From the NCBI GenBank assembly GCA_021234155.1, contig JAJEKV010000017.1, positions 7,973,253 to 8,037,252 on the forward strand: 64,000 bases of DNA, read 5' to 3'. Below, one piece after another: positions 1-11,412 of this stretch. Every line of letters starts with the position of its first letter. The first letter of the stretch is position 1. The DNA comes from Isoetes taiwanensis (taxonomy: Eukaryota; Streptophyta; Lycopodiopsida; Isoetales; Isoetaceae). The translations under genes and the position numbers were made by a program. The notes under the pieces were generated by a model. It worked only from the letters and a program-made list of their open reading frames with translations. It searched no databases and was not told the DNA's origin.

Positions 1-1339
1 ATCCTTATAATTCTTCTTCAACCATGCACTCAAGTTTTTCTGCATCTTCTCAAACATACATGCCTCCTCTGTTGTACATTCATAGGGCCTTAAAATACAG
101 GTGACCATCATAGGTGGCTTTGGAAAATCGAATCTGCATCCGACATTTTTTTTCTTTCTACATGTCTTAGTATGCCTGTGTGTTTGCATTGCTTGCAAGT
201 CTATCGGAAGCACATCTGCATCTGTTGTTATCAGTTTATCAACGAACGTTACAATCTCTTCGTACGTAGCATATGGATACTGTGGTGCTTCATCAATCCA
301 TAACATCATATGATCATGAGGACTGCCCCTCCACCAAATAGTGTTGGAAAACATTGCTCCTCCACATATGGAGTGTTATAAAAACCCAATGGATGAGAGC
401 CTTCACCTGGAGCTACAACAACTATTTTGTCATCATAGTCATTGATCACATCAGGAGAGAAATTCCACATCAATGTATGGCCACCGAATTCAAAGATAAC
501 AACTTCATCTTCACCAAGACTTGCATTCAACATCGGGACATCAAAATGATCTCTAAACAATGTTTCCCAACTATCGTTTATTCTAATACCGGCTTTCTCG
601 TGATATACTTGAATGCTCTAATTGTTTCAAAGGCAAATTACCAACACAGCCTTACACCACCTTCCATATAAGCGTTAGTGTCACTCATCCTTCTCTTTAA
701 TCAATCAGATTGCACGTGTGCATCATCTAACCTTGGAAGACTTGCTTTATGTTGATTCTACATTGGTCGCAACGTGCACCATTCCTCCTTGCAATCGTTC
801 TGTCCTATTCTTAAATCGATAGTGATATATGAGCAAATGGCAGCCCTCGAGAGATATAATTCTTTTCCTCCAGATCCGACAATATCTTCACATTCTCGGT
901 ACTTCATTCATGACCATCTTCCTTTTTCCTTCTACCTTTTCTTGTCTATGACATCTTGTACATTTTCTCTTCCTACGCCATAATGTACACCACTCAACAC
1001 ATTCATTCTATTCTTAAAATGTGTTTTTTTTTCACTTGCATTTGGTTCAAAACCATAGTCTATTGCAACTTTCACATGTATAAATAGGCATGTCCATAGA
1101 GCGCTTCTCAAATTTCTTACAACTTACAATGGGGCCAACCATTCCTTCTGCAGATCGTCTCCTACAACATCAACTTCCTCACTTTCTTCCCTCCTTTCTT
1201 CATTGCAAGAATATGTGCATACACCGTGACGCTCGTCCACTTTATATCATCGTGCATTTGAATAAATGCTTTTGCCTTCTGCCTATCGACATTTGCATAT
1301 AATTTTTATCCCGTAAGAACTCATTAGTTTCTCAACATT
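1..1339 (-). pseudogene. Helitron Rep/helicase N-terminal fragment, frame-broken
   Basis: Read on the minus strand, this is the second copy of the N-terminal half of the Helitron protein (compare 6118-7460). Recognisable pieces are the Cys-rich segment, the 'LPFAHISLSDL'-like DUF6570 stretch and 'FPTLFGG', followed at once by the Rep HUH peptide. Several short frame breaks are present (for example around 700-820, 890 and 1225-1290), while the 6118-7460 copy keeps longer open frames. It cannot encode a working protein as written, but part of the damage may be sequencing error (see findings). Confidence 0.75.
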
Positions 1340-1896
1340 CGATCTGAAACATATTTTTTCCCCACATTTTGAATGCTATTCCCAATTCTCTTCACGTGTC
1401 TTGTAACAAGCATTCAACCGTCATTTTCATGCTAGGGTTTTGTTTCATAATTTCGATTTTACAATCCTATTACGGAAATTGCACTACATCTTTCTCTCTC
1501 ATAGAATCTTGTAACAATTTCTTCATCCTCTTTTGTCCATTTCACTAAGCTTCCCACTTCGCTTCATCCATCTACAACAATGCTCGAGATTTAGCTAGAC
1601 CATTTGTTTGGTATTCATTTTCCATGCTTCTTCCACCTACTTCTACTCATAGCATATCTAATACCCTCTTAAATAATAGTATTTTCCTAGCTTTGTTTTA
1701 TTGCTTAAATTCCTATGTGTCAAAATTGTTGATTCTTTGCCTAACCTCCTTCCCGCTCGATTTTGCTCCCCCTCGCGACTTTTCGATACCGTAATTCGCT
1801 CCAACCTCGCTTTATGATTTTAGATGCTCTGTGTCCAGATCTTTGTCATAAAGTTTTTCCCTATTTTCTTTGACATGTTCCCATTAGTTATCAAAA
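1340..1896. other. 557-bp block present only in the left Helitron copy
   Basis: The flanks of this block are contiguous in the copy at 7460. It is therefore either an insertion here or, more likely, a deletion there. On the minus strand it continues upstream of the known Rep N-terminal frame, with a short acidic stretch reading like TKEDEEIVTRFYERERC. It may hold the real protein start and the divergent promoter shared with the RPA-like gene. I see no separate gene. Confidence 0.5.
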
Positions 1897-2164
1897 ATGT
1901 TCTTTCCTATTTCATTTCCACGGTTCCTTACAAAACAACTTGATCCACACATTTTTTTACCTTTTTTACGCTTTTAGGTGTTCCATTGTCGTCCACGAGC
2001 TTGTCTTTAGCTCTTACATCTTTTGCATGCATCCCACATTATAAAGCTACTTTATGGCATATCTTTTGATTCATCGGACTATATATACATACGTTTGTCG
2101 GGTTACATGTCACTTCGCATCCCGTATCTTCTTTGTCTTGTATCTTCATGTTCTCTCTGTCAAC

Positions 2165-2630
2165 ATGTCTTTTTGTCCGAAATTGACCCATCTCTTAGTC
2201 CCGCAAACTCTTCCTTTCCTCACAAACATTCTCTCATTGAATCGTTCCTATAACATTCACGCTTCCATGCCTATCTTATGCAATTCCAATTTGTTTCTAA
2301 TGTTCCTAGCCAATCTGGCATTAATATGTCTAACTCTGTGAACACAGATTTACCTGCCATTAATCTATGTGATTCTTTTGATCAATCGCCCAAGCGCAAA
2401 CGTGTGCTAGACACCTACGGTCTACACGGGTTTGATGGCAATAAAATTGAAGTTCTTGTTCTCGTTCAATATGGTAACATTGATCGAAAGAGCTCCAAGA
2501 GATTTTGTGTCCTAAGTTCAGATGTTGTTGACAAAGATGCCCTTGAGACTATTTCAGTTACGGGCAACGGAGATGAGGCGCGTAAATCCCGTCACCTCTT
2601 CAAACCTGGTAATTGGTTGCTCATTAAGAA
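2165..2630 (+). pseudogene. RPA-like OB-fold gene, 5' fragment
   Basis: This is the counterpart of 7728-8200. It has the same start context and the same nuclear-localisation-like 'SPKRKRVLDTYG' and 'IEVLVLVQYGNIDRKSSKRF' segments. The first part is frame-broken at CTG-to-CCG or CG differences (for example near 2185, 2202, 2241 and 2257). The copy stops inside the first OB fold at the junction with the next element. Confidence 0.7.
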
Positions 2631-2803
2631 TAACGCGATGGCATCATGGTTTTCTATTTATGAAATAATTAAGCATCAATTGCTAAATGTCCCCATGATT
2701 ATAGGACACGTGAAAATGTTCACTATGTTATATGTCTTAAATCAAGAGACACATACATTTACATGAGTACAAAATAAAGTTAATGCGTTGTTTCAATTTG
2801 TGC

Positions 2804-3582
2804 TTATTCCAATAATATGGAGACTCTCCTATGATCACTCCAGTAACACGGAAATACCCATGCTTTACATGTGGAGAAGTTAGTCCATATGTGATCTAGT
2901 AAAGCAGTATGCCTAGTAGAAATCTTCACGTTCTGAATGAAGCCATGAAATATGCCAGTCAACATGTCATAATAACTGTTCTTGCAATGCATGTTTATGT
3001 TGAAGTCCCCGAGAACTATTATCTTATGCGAATAGTTCAAATTGTTAAGTAGTGTACGTACATCTTCGATGAATACGTGGAATCGAGGAACTAGGAGGCC
3101 CAGTAAATGTTGATGATCTGGATAACGTCTTTAGTTTTGTCATCTAATAAATGAACCACTGAATATAGGCCTGCATCTGAATCAAGATTACTGTAATGTA
3201 ACAAACTTATTCTTGGAGTTTTGTAAAGTGTGGCAATCCAACATTTGGCAGTGTTCATAATAGATTGATAACCTTCTCTGTTAAACATGCAATTGTCATT
3301 GGATCTAACTTCTTGTAAGCATAGTATATGTGAACTCATCAACTGATGATCACCACATATGTCTTCAATGTGAAGACTCGCAGAAGATGCATTCAATGTC
3401 GTTACAATACATGTCGTATCTGCAAATTCGTAAACATTTGGCATCGAATACTCCCATGATGCCCATGTTTTAAACCGCTCCATTTCATGATCTACAATAG
3501 GATTAACCTTGAAGTTTGAGTGCTCCAATGGCTTCATCAGATACAAGCCACTACTAGAGTGCATGCGAGATAACGCAAACAA
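2804..3582 (-). pseudogene. EEP (apurinic-type) endonuclease domain, frameshifted copy
   Basis: The same domain is intact at 12,898-13,668. Here the frame breaks near 3,090, just after 'IINIY', where the intact copy reads on through 'RPPSSS'. It resumes as 3040-2804 with 'IVLGDFNIN' and 'WSDHR'. The domain follows directly on the helicase end ('LSRMHSSSGLYL'), so it is the C-terminus of the transposase and not a stray LINE endonuclease. Confidence 0.8.
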
Positions 3583-3589
3583 GACCAGG

Positions 3590-5330
3590 TTTTTTTATAG
3601 ACGCTGGATTGAAGCAAAGTTCATGCAATGATGATCCTTGTGCTCGTAGTGCATTTCGAGGCTACGCTAGTTGTACAGGAAATTGCTCACGCATTATTTT
3701 ATGCTTGTCATTCTGTCTATCCGCATAATTTACTCGATTTCTCTATAGGTGTCCACATTGCATCAATGTCATTAGTTCTACAATATTTGAATCTTTCTCT
3801 AGCATTTGCACCTGTACGGGTTTTTTCAAAGCATATCCATAGCAGCTTCTTTGGCACCTGAGTGTATACATGAAATATACCCTCTGCACCGTTCACCAAG
3901 CCATCAAATAGATCTATATTACTTGTAAGCTCTACAAACATACCAGTTTCAATCTTAACTGCTTGTGCAAACCGTGTGTCTTGTTTACATCTGATGATAG
4001 TGATGATGATGTTGGACATCCATCCTGATGCGTGTCTTTTGAATCAAATATGTCAATGTTTCCATCACTCCTCATTAGTACCTAAGTAATGAAGTCATAA
4101 TGAGTAAATGAATTTGTTTTAGTTACATGTTTTGCAATTATATAGTAAACGAACCTTATCATTGTGACCTTTCACATCGTCCACGCTTATAAAACAAGTA
4201 TGGCAATGCAAGATCATCCGGAGGTCATCTTACACACGTGCCATTTGAAAAATTTATATCGTCATCACTTTGTTTTCCAATTCTCATGCGAAAGCTAAAA
4301 CTTTTGCGAACGGTATATCACTTTGTTGTCTAACTAATTCCTTCAATTCACATGCCTTGAAATTGGATTTCCATGGATGATATAATGCCGGTAAACAAAT
4401 AGATCCCAACCGCCTTATATCTTTTGCATCAGGATCACAGAATATCATTTTGTCATATAATGGTGGCAACTGGTAAAAATCTCTAGATGTTATAACATCT
4501 AGTCCTCCAAATGGTATATGGAATGTTCCTTTGAACCTGCATAAAATACATAAATTATTTAGTTAAATATAGCATACAATTTTACATTGTCAATTTATTT
4601 TGGCCAAAGATTATCTCTTACCTATTGCACATGTGATCCATTTTGCATAGAATAGTGTCAAACCAACCATAGATATCTCATCGATGACAAGAAGCTTAAC
4701 TGTGTCATGTGTGTTTCTCGTATGTTGTAATGATTCGTACGACGTCGAATTCAACTGACGACCATAATCGACATTAGGCCGTATTCCCATAGCTGAGTGT
4801 ATGGTAATCCCGTTTATATGATCTCGACCTTACCCGTAAATGCCAGTAACAATTGTTGTTGGTTTCCCCACGCACTCAATATACTCATGCTCATACCACC
4901 TTTTCATTCCTTGAATTATGCATTTTAATACTTGTAGACTTCCCAACTCCCCGCTCCACTGTGAGAAATAACATTATCCGGTGTCGTGGATCTATCATTT
5001 TCTTATACATAATGTCATCAAACAATAAGCGTTGCTCAATGTTTAGTCTTCTTATCATACTATGGTATACATGAGTTTCTACCAATTCCGTATCTCGTAT
5101 CAAGCAAGCACTATGTTTCTTAGGTATCGTTTCGTTAAACGCCTCTTTAGGAAACTCATTCCCAACATCAAACTCATGAGCAACATTAGCATCATCATCT
5201 AGTAAATGTCCAGTTCCTTCTTGTTTCAAAAGCACATTCAATGTTTGCCCAATCATCTGCTTCTCCATCTCCTCAATATTAACTTCTTGTGGCGCTTTTC
5301 TATTGCTTCCTCACGCATTGCATATGACTC
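3590..5330 (-). pseudogene. Pif1-family helicase domain of the Helitron, frame-broken
   Basis: Helicase motifs appear in the right order on the minus strand. These are Walker A 'GVGKST' near 4950, Walker B 'VIDEISMVG' near 4680, 'LPPLYDKMIF' and a 'LKELVRQ' region at 4469-4284, and 'GMFVELTSNIDLFDGLVNG' at 4019-3890. The motif VI region 'REQFPVQLAVARTVHRAQGSS' is readable in the 12.7-15.7 kb copy. Several frame breaks separate the pieces. The helicase would unwind DNA during rolling-circle transposition. Confidence 0.8.
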
Positions 5331-5429
5331 GTAACATGTTTGTCCACACATAACAAGTTCTTTTCATCACGAAGCGGAATGTGCAACATTAATCTCTCAG
5401 ATGCCCATGCCTGCGTGTCTTTATGCTTA

Positions 5430-6471
5430 TTAACAATCTGAGAATCTTATTATCGCACTTTTTTCACGGTGATATACATCCTTCCTTTTTTTATTTATGT
5501 AACGCCCGCCTACATCTCTATATTGGGATACAACTACAGCAAGGCTTACATCTTCCAGTTCCTTATCTCTATTCATATATTTGTTTATAACATTGTTTGC
5601 AACAACATCACGTACTATCTGCGTTAGCTTCTTCAATTCTTCTTTCCTCTTCAACACCACGACTTTCATTATCGGGTACATTAGTATCAACAAATATAAC
5701 TGTACGACTGCTCGTTTGTAGCGGCATTCCTAATATCAACATTATAGCCTCCGATATACTTATCTCTTGACATCGAATTAGAGCATTGCCCAACTTTCTT
5801 ATTCTCTGTACAGCATGCTCATTGTTTTCATTACAACATTCTATAATTTTAGCAAGTGTTGCAGATATATCAGATTCAGGTGACGTTATATATGATAAAC
5901 AATACGTAGCCACAGCATATGCATTGAATATATATTGGAAATCAGTGTTTGCTCTCCACAGCACTGCTATCTTATAATTGAATGCATTCACTTTACAATG
6001 TTTCAGTTTCCGTTTCAAATATACTTTTGGTCCTTTCAGACCATATGCAACTACTTTTAAATATACTTCATCTGTAATTCCAAGTTCCTCCAACATTGTG
6101 TTGTAGTCCTTCATATCATCCTTATAATTCTTCTTCAACCATGCACTCAAGTTTTTCTGCATCTTCTCAAACATACATGCCTCCTCTGTTGTACATTCAT
6201 AGGGCCTTAAAATACAGGTGACCATCATAGGTGGCTTTGGAAAATCGAATCTGCATCCGACATTTTTTTTCTTTCTACATGTCTTAGTATGCCTGTGTGT
6301 TTGCATTGCTTGCAAGTCTATCGGAAGCACATCTGCATCTGTTGTTATCAGTTTATCAACGAACGTTACAATCTCTTCGTACGTAGCATATGGATACTGT
6401 GGTGCTTCATCAATCCATAACATCATATGATCATGAGGACTGCCCCTCCACCAAATAGTGTTGGAAAACAT
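5430..6471 (-). pseudogene. Helitron HUH Rep nuclease domain and connector
   Basis: The 287-codon open stretch 6471-5608 begins next to the HUH peptide 'RGSPHDHMMLW'. The two metal-binding histidines are present, with Asp as the middle residue. Further on comes 'WRANTDFQYIF' and a tyrosine-rich 'AYAVATYCLSYI', the expected place of the DNA-nicking tyrosines. The next stretch (5693-5430) has 'NKYMNRDKELEDVSLA', typical of the link to the helicase. The Rep nicks single-stranded DNA at the transposon ends and covalently holds the 5' end. A frameshift near 5650 separates the two stretches. Confidence 0.8.
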
Positions 6472-7419
6472 TGCTCCTCCACATATGGAGTGTTATAAAA
6501 ACCCAATGGATGAGAGCCTTCACCTGGAGCTACAACAACTATTTTGTCATCATAGTCATTGATCACATCAGGAGAGAAATTCCACATCAATGTATGGCCA
6601 CTGAATTCAGTATTAACAACTTCATCTTCACCAGTACTTGCATTCAACATCAGGACATCAAAATGATCTCTAAACAATGTTTCCCAACTATCGTTTATTC
6701 TAATACCAGCTTTCTCGTATATACTTGAATGCTCTAATTGTTTCAGTGCAGCGATTACCAACACAGGCCTTACACCACCTTCCATATAAGCGTTCGTGTC
6801 ACTCATCCTTCTCTTTAACTGCAATCGTATTATCACAGTGTGCATCATCTAACCTTGGAAGACTTGCTTGCGTTGATTCTACATTGGCTGCAACGTGCAC
6901 CATTCCTCCTTGCAATCGTTGTTGTCCTATTCTTAAATCTGATAGTGATATATGAGCAAATGGCAGCCTCAGAGATATAATTCTTTCCTCCAGATCCGAC
7001 AATATCTTCACATTCTCAGGTACTTCATTCATGACCATCTTCCTTTTCCCTTCTACCTTTTCTTGTCTATGACATCTTGTACATTTTCTGCTTCCTACGT
7101 CATAATGTACACCACTCAACACATTCATTCTATTCTTAAAATGTGTTTTTTTGCACTGCATTTGGTTCGCAAACCATAGTCTATTGCAACTTTCACATGT
7201 ATAAATAGGCATGTCCATAGAGCGCTTCTCAAATTTCTTACAACTTACAATGGGGCCAACCATTCCTTCGGTATCGTCTCCTACAACATCAACTTCCTCA
7301 CTTTCTTCCCCTCCTTTCTTCAGTGCAAGAATATGTGCATACACTGTACGTTCTGTCCACTTTATATCATCGTGCATTTGAATAAATGCTTTTGCCTTCT
7401 GCCTATCTGACATTTGCAT
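6423..7419 (-). pseudogene. Helitron protein N-terminal region (zinc-finger, DUF6570, Helitron_like_N start)
   Basis: The first open stretch (7419-6799, 206 codons) has CxxC pairs (CESC, CTRC) and then 'LEERIISLRLPFAHISL', typical of the DUF6570 region of Helitron proteins. It passes by a one-base shift near 6840 into 6848-6423, which reads 'LQLKRRMSD', 'GGVRPVLVIAAL', 'APGEG' and 'CFPTLFGG'. The protein probably began further upstream; that part seems deleted at 7460. Confidence 0.75.
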
Positions 7420-7727
7420 ATAATTTTTATCCTGTAAGAACTCAGCTAGTTTCTCAACATTATGTTCTTTCCTATTTCATTTCACGGTTCCTTACAGAAA
7501 CAACTTGATCCACACATTTTTTTCTGCTTTTCTGCTTTTAGGTGTTCCATTGTCGTCCACGAGCTTGTCTTTAGCTCTTACATCTTTTGCATGCATCCCA
7601 CATTATAAAGCTACTTTATGGCATATCTTTTGATTCATCTGGACTATATATACATACGTTTGTCAGTTACATGTCACTTCTGCATCCTGTATCTTCTTTG
7701 TCTTGTATCTTCATGTTCTCTGTCAAC

Positions 7728-9196
7728 ATGTCTTTGTCTGAAATTGACCCATCTCTTAGTCCTGCAAACTCTTCCTTTCCTGTCAAACATTCTCTCATTG
7801 AATCTGTTCCTATAACTGTTACTGCTTCCATGCCTATCTTATGCAATTCCACTGTTTCTAATGTTCCTAGCCAATCTGCTGTTAATATGTCTAACTCTGT
7901 GAACACAGATTTACCTGCCATTAATCTATGTGATTCTTTTGATCAATCGCCCAAGCGCAAACGTGTGCTAGACACCTACGGTCTACACGGGTTTGATGGC
8001 AATAAAATTGAAGTTCTTGTTCTCGTTCAATATGGTAACATTGATCGAAAGAGCTCCAAGAGATTTTGTGTCCTAAGTTCAGATGTTGTTGACAAAGATG
8101 CCCTTGAGACTATTTCAGTTACGGGCAACGGAGATGAGGCGCGTAAATCCCGTCACCTCTTCAAACCTGGTAATTGGTTGCTCATTAAGAATTTTGGTGT
8201 GTCTGATACAAACCGTAGATATCAAGATATGGTGATCGTGGACTGGTCCATTAGCTTAATGTCGAATACAACGATCCAAATCATTTCTGGTCAAGAAATT
8301 GTTCTAAACTTAAGGCCTTCCTTGGGCCTTTATCTCAAGGGCCTCAAATATGCAAAGCCTTCTGCAACACTTCATGGCAGTATTCTTGCAACAGTTGTTG
8401 GTGTCAATGAATCAAATCGTCGTCTTCTCTCGTTCTTGCGGATGGCCTAACGAAAGATGACACATCGCCCTTATACTTCTGGAAAGACCAACTAGACTTA
8501 TTCAATGTCCTTAAGAACTCGTTTGTGACAGGAGGTGATACAGTTTTCCTCTTCAAAAGTATTGCACGTTCTACTCTAGCTAACAGCTCCAATCTTGTGA
8601 CGACAAGTGCAACAATGGCTTTAATGCCTAGGGCCGATCGAGGAGCGGCTTCCTTTCCTTCTTCTTTTAGATATACATATCCATGGCTTGAAACAACTGC
8701 GGCAAGGATGTATTCGCTTTACACCGCAAGGTGCCTTGTGGCGGCCCGGTACGAATATTTGGATTATTTCATCTACTACATACTCTATCCTTCATTCTTA
8801 ATATTCTAGAAGCCAACCTCATTTCTCCTTCTCTTTCGGACAGTTTCTGGTCACCGCTTTACGAAGGTCGGCATTACCAATGACATTAAGAACATATGTG
8901 CCACTTGTAGCGCACCTAAAGACCCTGATAGCATCTGCATCGCATGTGGCTCCAAAATCTCTAAGGCACATCTCACTCTTCATGGTAAACTCCTCGACCG
9001 AAGACAAATGATGCACCTATTAATGTTTCTATCTGGCCCTCTTTGGGCGTGGCTCTTGGTCACAAATGAAGGTGGCACCTTTGTCCGCATTGCTCGAGAC
9101 CGCTTTGAGTTCCGTGATTCACTTCGACCGATTGCACCCAAAGGCACTTTCAAACTTAACAACGCTGGAGTGGTTGTAGACTTCCTTACTCAGTAA
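7728..9196 (+). pseudogene. RPA-like single-strand DNA-binding protein of the Helitron
   Basis: From the ATG at 7728 the frame is open to 8447. It contains a KRKR nuclear-localisation-like motif and two stretches compatible with OB folds ('IEVLVLVQYGNIDRKSS' and 'SATLHGSILATVVGV'). After a one-base loss near 8431 it continues in another frame ('VLADGLTKDDTSPLYFW', 8432-8650). The C-terminus has a zinc-ribbon-like 'CATCSAPKDPDSICIACG' (about 8898-8951) and runs to the stop at 9196. Plant Helitrons commonly carry RPA70-like genes thought to coat single-stranded transposition intermediates. The region 8650-8880 changes frame again and may hide further errors or an intron. The break at 8431 is exactly what a CTG-to-CG change would give. 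Confidence 0.65.
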
Positions 9197-10934
9197 CTTC
9201 CTTCTTGTCATGCACACTTGTTCTTTACATGTGTTTCTGTTCCATTAGTTAAGCTTCACTTTTTGAGCATTGTGATTTTACTTCACACATGTTTTTGTAA
9301 TTCCAACTCTACAAATGTCCCTCTTCTGACTTCGTGCGCTATATTATTCACTTCATCTAAACTATTCTGTCATTATTACAACTTCTCCTTGTCTTCTTAT
9401 TCTACCTTTATTTCTAATGTGTTACATGTTGCTATGTCATCTAACATTTTAGCATCTCACCAATTGAAGATTATATTTTATCAAACCATTGTCTTACTCA
9501 TATATTTGGGTCTACATTTCACCCAATATTTACAACAAATATATCGGACTTTTTTTTCGTGCTTTTGTGTTTGTGCATCTACAATAGGCTGTAATTACCT
9601 TATAAATCCCTATGCAAATTTTTTTCTAATTACAATATCGACATCCCAACTAAATGCTTGCTTGTACTTCCATAGTGCATAGCCATCACTTATGTCAGAA
9701 GTCAGAGGTCAGCATGACCAGGATTACCAGTTGCAGCCTGCTATAGTGCTCCAAGCGTCGTTTTCGAGTCTGATAAATACTACGATACATGGTACGGAAC
9801 ATCATAACCATTGAACCAAATTAGACATCTGCAGCACTTACAGTAATGTGGAGCTTGCCCACAAATGCCATGATATTCTCATCTCAATCATTTTACAAAC
9901 CTAGGCAAGATATCAAACATGGGTCTTACTTATATAAACAAAAAACAACCAATATTGCTTGTGATGTTAGACCAAAACAGAAAACATAAGAGAGTGTCGA
10001 AAAATTAAACGGGAAACTTGTTCTTAGTATCAAGCCGCATTACTACATGCGAATCGGTTCCTTGTTCCAATATCATTACGTCAAAAAATAACCATGGACT
10101 CAAACTCCACTTAATTCAATCATTTGCAACTAATACTTAACGATATATTACCTCGTGCTCAAAGACATGTACAAACTGTTCACAAATTTGTCGGCCCCAA
10201 TTAGCCTTTTAAATCAACATTCACGCTTGGAACTCTGCGCCGTGTTATTTTAGCAACTATATCGAAATAAATCTCACTACTTCCCCTATCTTATCTCCAT
10301 TGTCAGCCTTTCTCTAAAAAAGAGTATGTTGGAATGTCAGTAAACTATGTGATGACAGAAATACAGCCTAGCAGAATCGACACTTCGTGAACCATCAGCC
10401 ACTTTGATATAGGGATTCGCGTCTGAGTCATTAGAAGATTATATTCATTTCTTTGTTTGTTTCTTTAATCTTTCTTCATTTATCAAACATCATTCTTGCG
10501 GGAGGAGAAAGGTTGTGGGCAAATCGATGCATATTGTGTGCGGATGTGTCCCCATCTCATTGACTTATCAACCATAAATGATGCAACACACAAAGATGGA
10601 GATACCATGACCGGATCGCATAAACCGGCCCGCTTTAGCCGCGATTGAATCTTTGAAGTCAAAATGACAAAGGAAGAAAAGCGCTTACAATGCTATCTTG
10701 GGTGAAGGTGGGATATAGAGTCGTGATGGAAATCAAAATTTGACCTGGTTTCCTCATTGGTTAATTTGATGAAGGACCTTGCAGGATGTTTCTATTTAAT
10801 GCTAAAAATTGAGAACAACAAGATGCTAAAGTTATTTGCAATTTCCTTCCTTTATATTTTTTTGTAAGCTTATCATTCCATTTTCTTTTTCCATAATTGT
10901 GGTGCAAACATTAAGTTACCCAACTTTGATGCAG
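9197..10934. other. AT-rich non-coding DNA
   Basis: No reading frame here resembles a known protein, and no RNA gene was recognised. The only marked structure is the first copy of a 35-bp repeat at 10,358-10,392. Confidence 0.5.
10358..10392 (+). repeat. 35-bp direct repeat, copy 1
   Basis: This sequence, beginning GAAATACAGCCTAGCAGAAT, recurs without a mismatch at 12,510-12,544. The two copies bracket 2.1 kb that contains the PWWP-like fragment. Confidence 0.9.
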
Positions 10935-11412
10935 ATTCAAGAGACTGGGATATGGTGGCCTGGAATGTTATTAAGTAGGAATAAATGGCCCAAGGCCCTT
11001 GTTAAAAAGAAATTGGCAGGTAAACACAGGGTTGTGCGTCTTTTTCATCTGTTTGATTCATCTCAACAATATCCGTGCTTCCTCGAAGAGGTAATCATTC
11101 TTTGGAAGGTCATGTTACATGCAATGGATTATTAATGTTATTGTAAACTTTCCTTTAAGTTGCTTAATGTACCAATTCAAACTTGTATTGGGTTTGTTAG
11201 TGTACTAAACATTCCTTATAAACGAAATTACCCTGCTTGTGGGTTTTTGAATTCTAGTTTCTCTTTTCATTACTTTGACTCTATTTAAGTTTGCTTGTCC
11301 TAAAACTTGTCTATCCTCCAAAATACAGACTTCTTTGCGGCCATTCGGGGAGAATCACGATTTCATCAAGGACGGGCGATAATGGAAGGTCATCAATTTC
11401 CATCCTCAATGG
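10935..11412 (+). pseudogene. PWWP-domain gene fragment, two exon-like pieces
   Basis: The first piece (10,935-11,090) follows a good acceptor (TGCAG), ends at a good donor (GAG|GTAATC) and is open for 52 codons. It reads 'GIWWPGMLLSRNKWP' and 'VVRLFHLFDSSQQYPCF'. The second (from 11,329 after ATACAG) reads in phase 'SLRPFGENHDFIKDG' and then stops. Together they resemble a PWWP chromatin-reader domain: an aromatic WWP core, a hydrophobic strand and a 'LxPFxEN' end. The stop and the lack of any further gene suggest a captured or decayed fragment. The identification is by eye only. Confidence 0.45.

Larger units (their letters stand above)
1..2630. mobile_element. Partial Helitron-type copy, truncated by window edge and chimeric at its right end
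   Basis: This stretch repeats 6118-8211: the first bases of the window match from about 6,118 on, and the match stops at 2630, inside the RPA-like gene. It holds the N-terminal part of the Rep/helicase gene (minus strand) and the 5' part of the RPA-like gene (plus strand). A 557-bp block at 1340-1896 is missing from the other copy, which joins directly at about 7460. Both reading frames are broken, mostly at sites where the other copy has CTG or CAG. At 2630/2631 it abuts the helicase/EEP end of the neighbouring element. Confidence 0.85.
2804..7419 (-). pseudogene. Rep/Pif1-helicase/EEP transposase of the Helitron, several frameshifts
   Basis: On the minus strand the domains follow in order: a Cys-rich DUF6570-type N-terminus (7419-6799), the start of Helitron_like_N (6848-6423), HUH Rep (6471-5608), a Rep-helicase connector (5693-5430), Pif1 helicase (about 5330-3590) and an EEP endonuclease (3582-2804). 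The pieces lie in different frames, so no single protein is encoded as written. The motif order and the lack of unrelated sequence between pieces show one original fusion gene. A long stretch normally found between 'FPTLFGG' and the HUH peptide is missing, in both copies, so the Rep domain was already shortened before the copies separated. Confidence 0.8.
2631..9196. mobile_element. Main Helitron-type element (Helentron-like: Rep-Pif1-EEP plus RPA)
   Basis: Two divergent genes form the element: Rep-helicase-endonuclease on the minus strand (7419 down to 2804) and an RPA-like single-strand-binding protein on the plus strand (7728 to 9196). Helitrons transpose by rolling-circle replication with a HUH Rep nuclease and a Pif1-family helicase. 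A C-terminal apurinic-type endonuclease is known mainly from the Helentron/Helitron2 branch. The left limit is supported because the copy at 12,725 starts at the same bases (TAACGCGATGGC). The right limit is only the end of the RPA gene; the true terminus was not found. Confidence 0.75.

Noticed and set aside
101-671. Plus-strand open frames opposite the Helitron Rep region (also 6218-6728)
   Set aside because: They are antisense shadows of the minus-strand Rep and N-terminal domains and have no protein resemblance.
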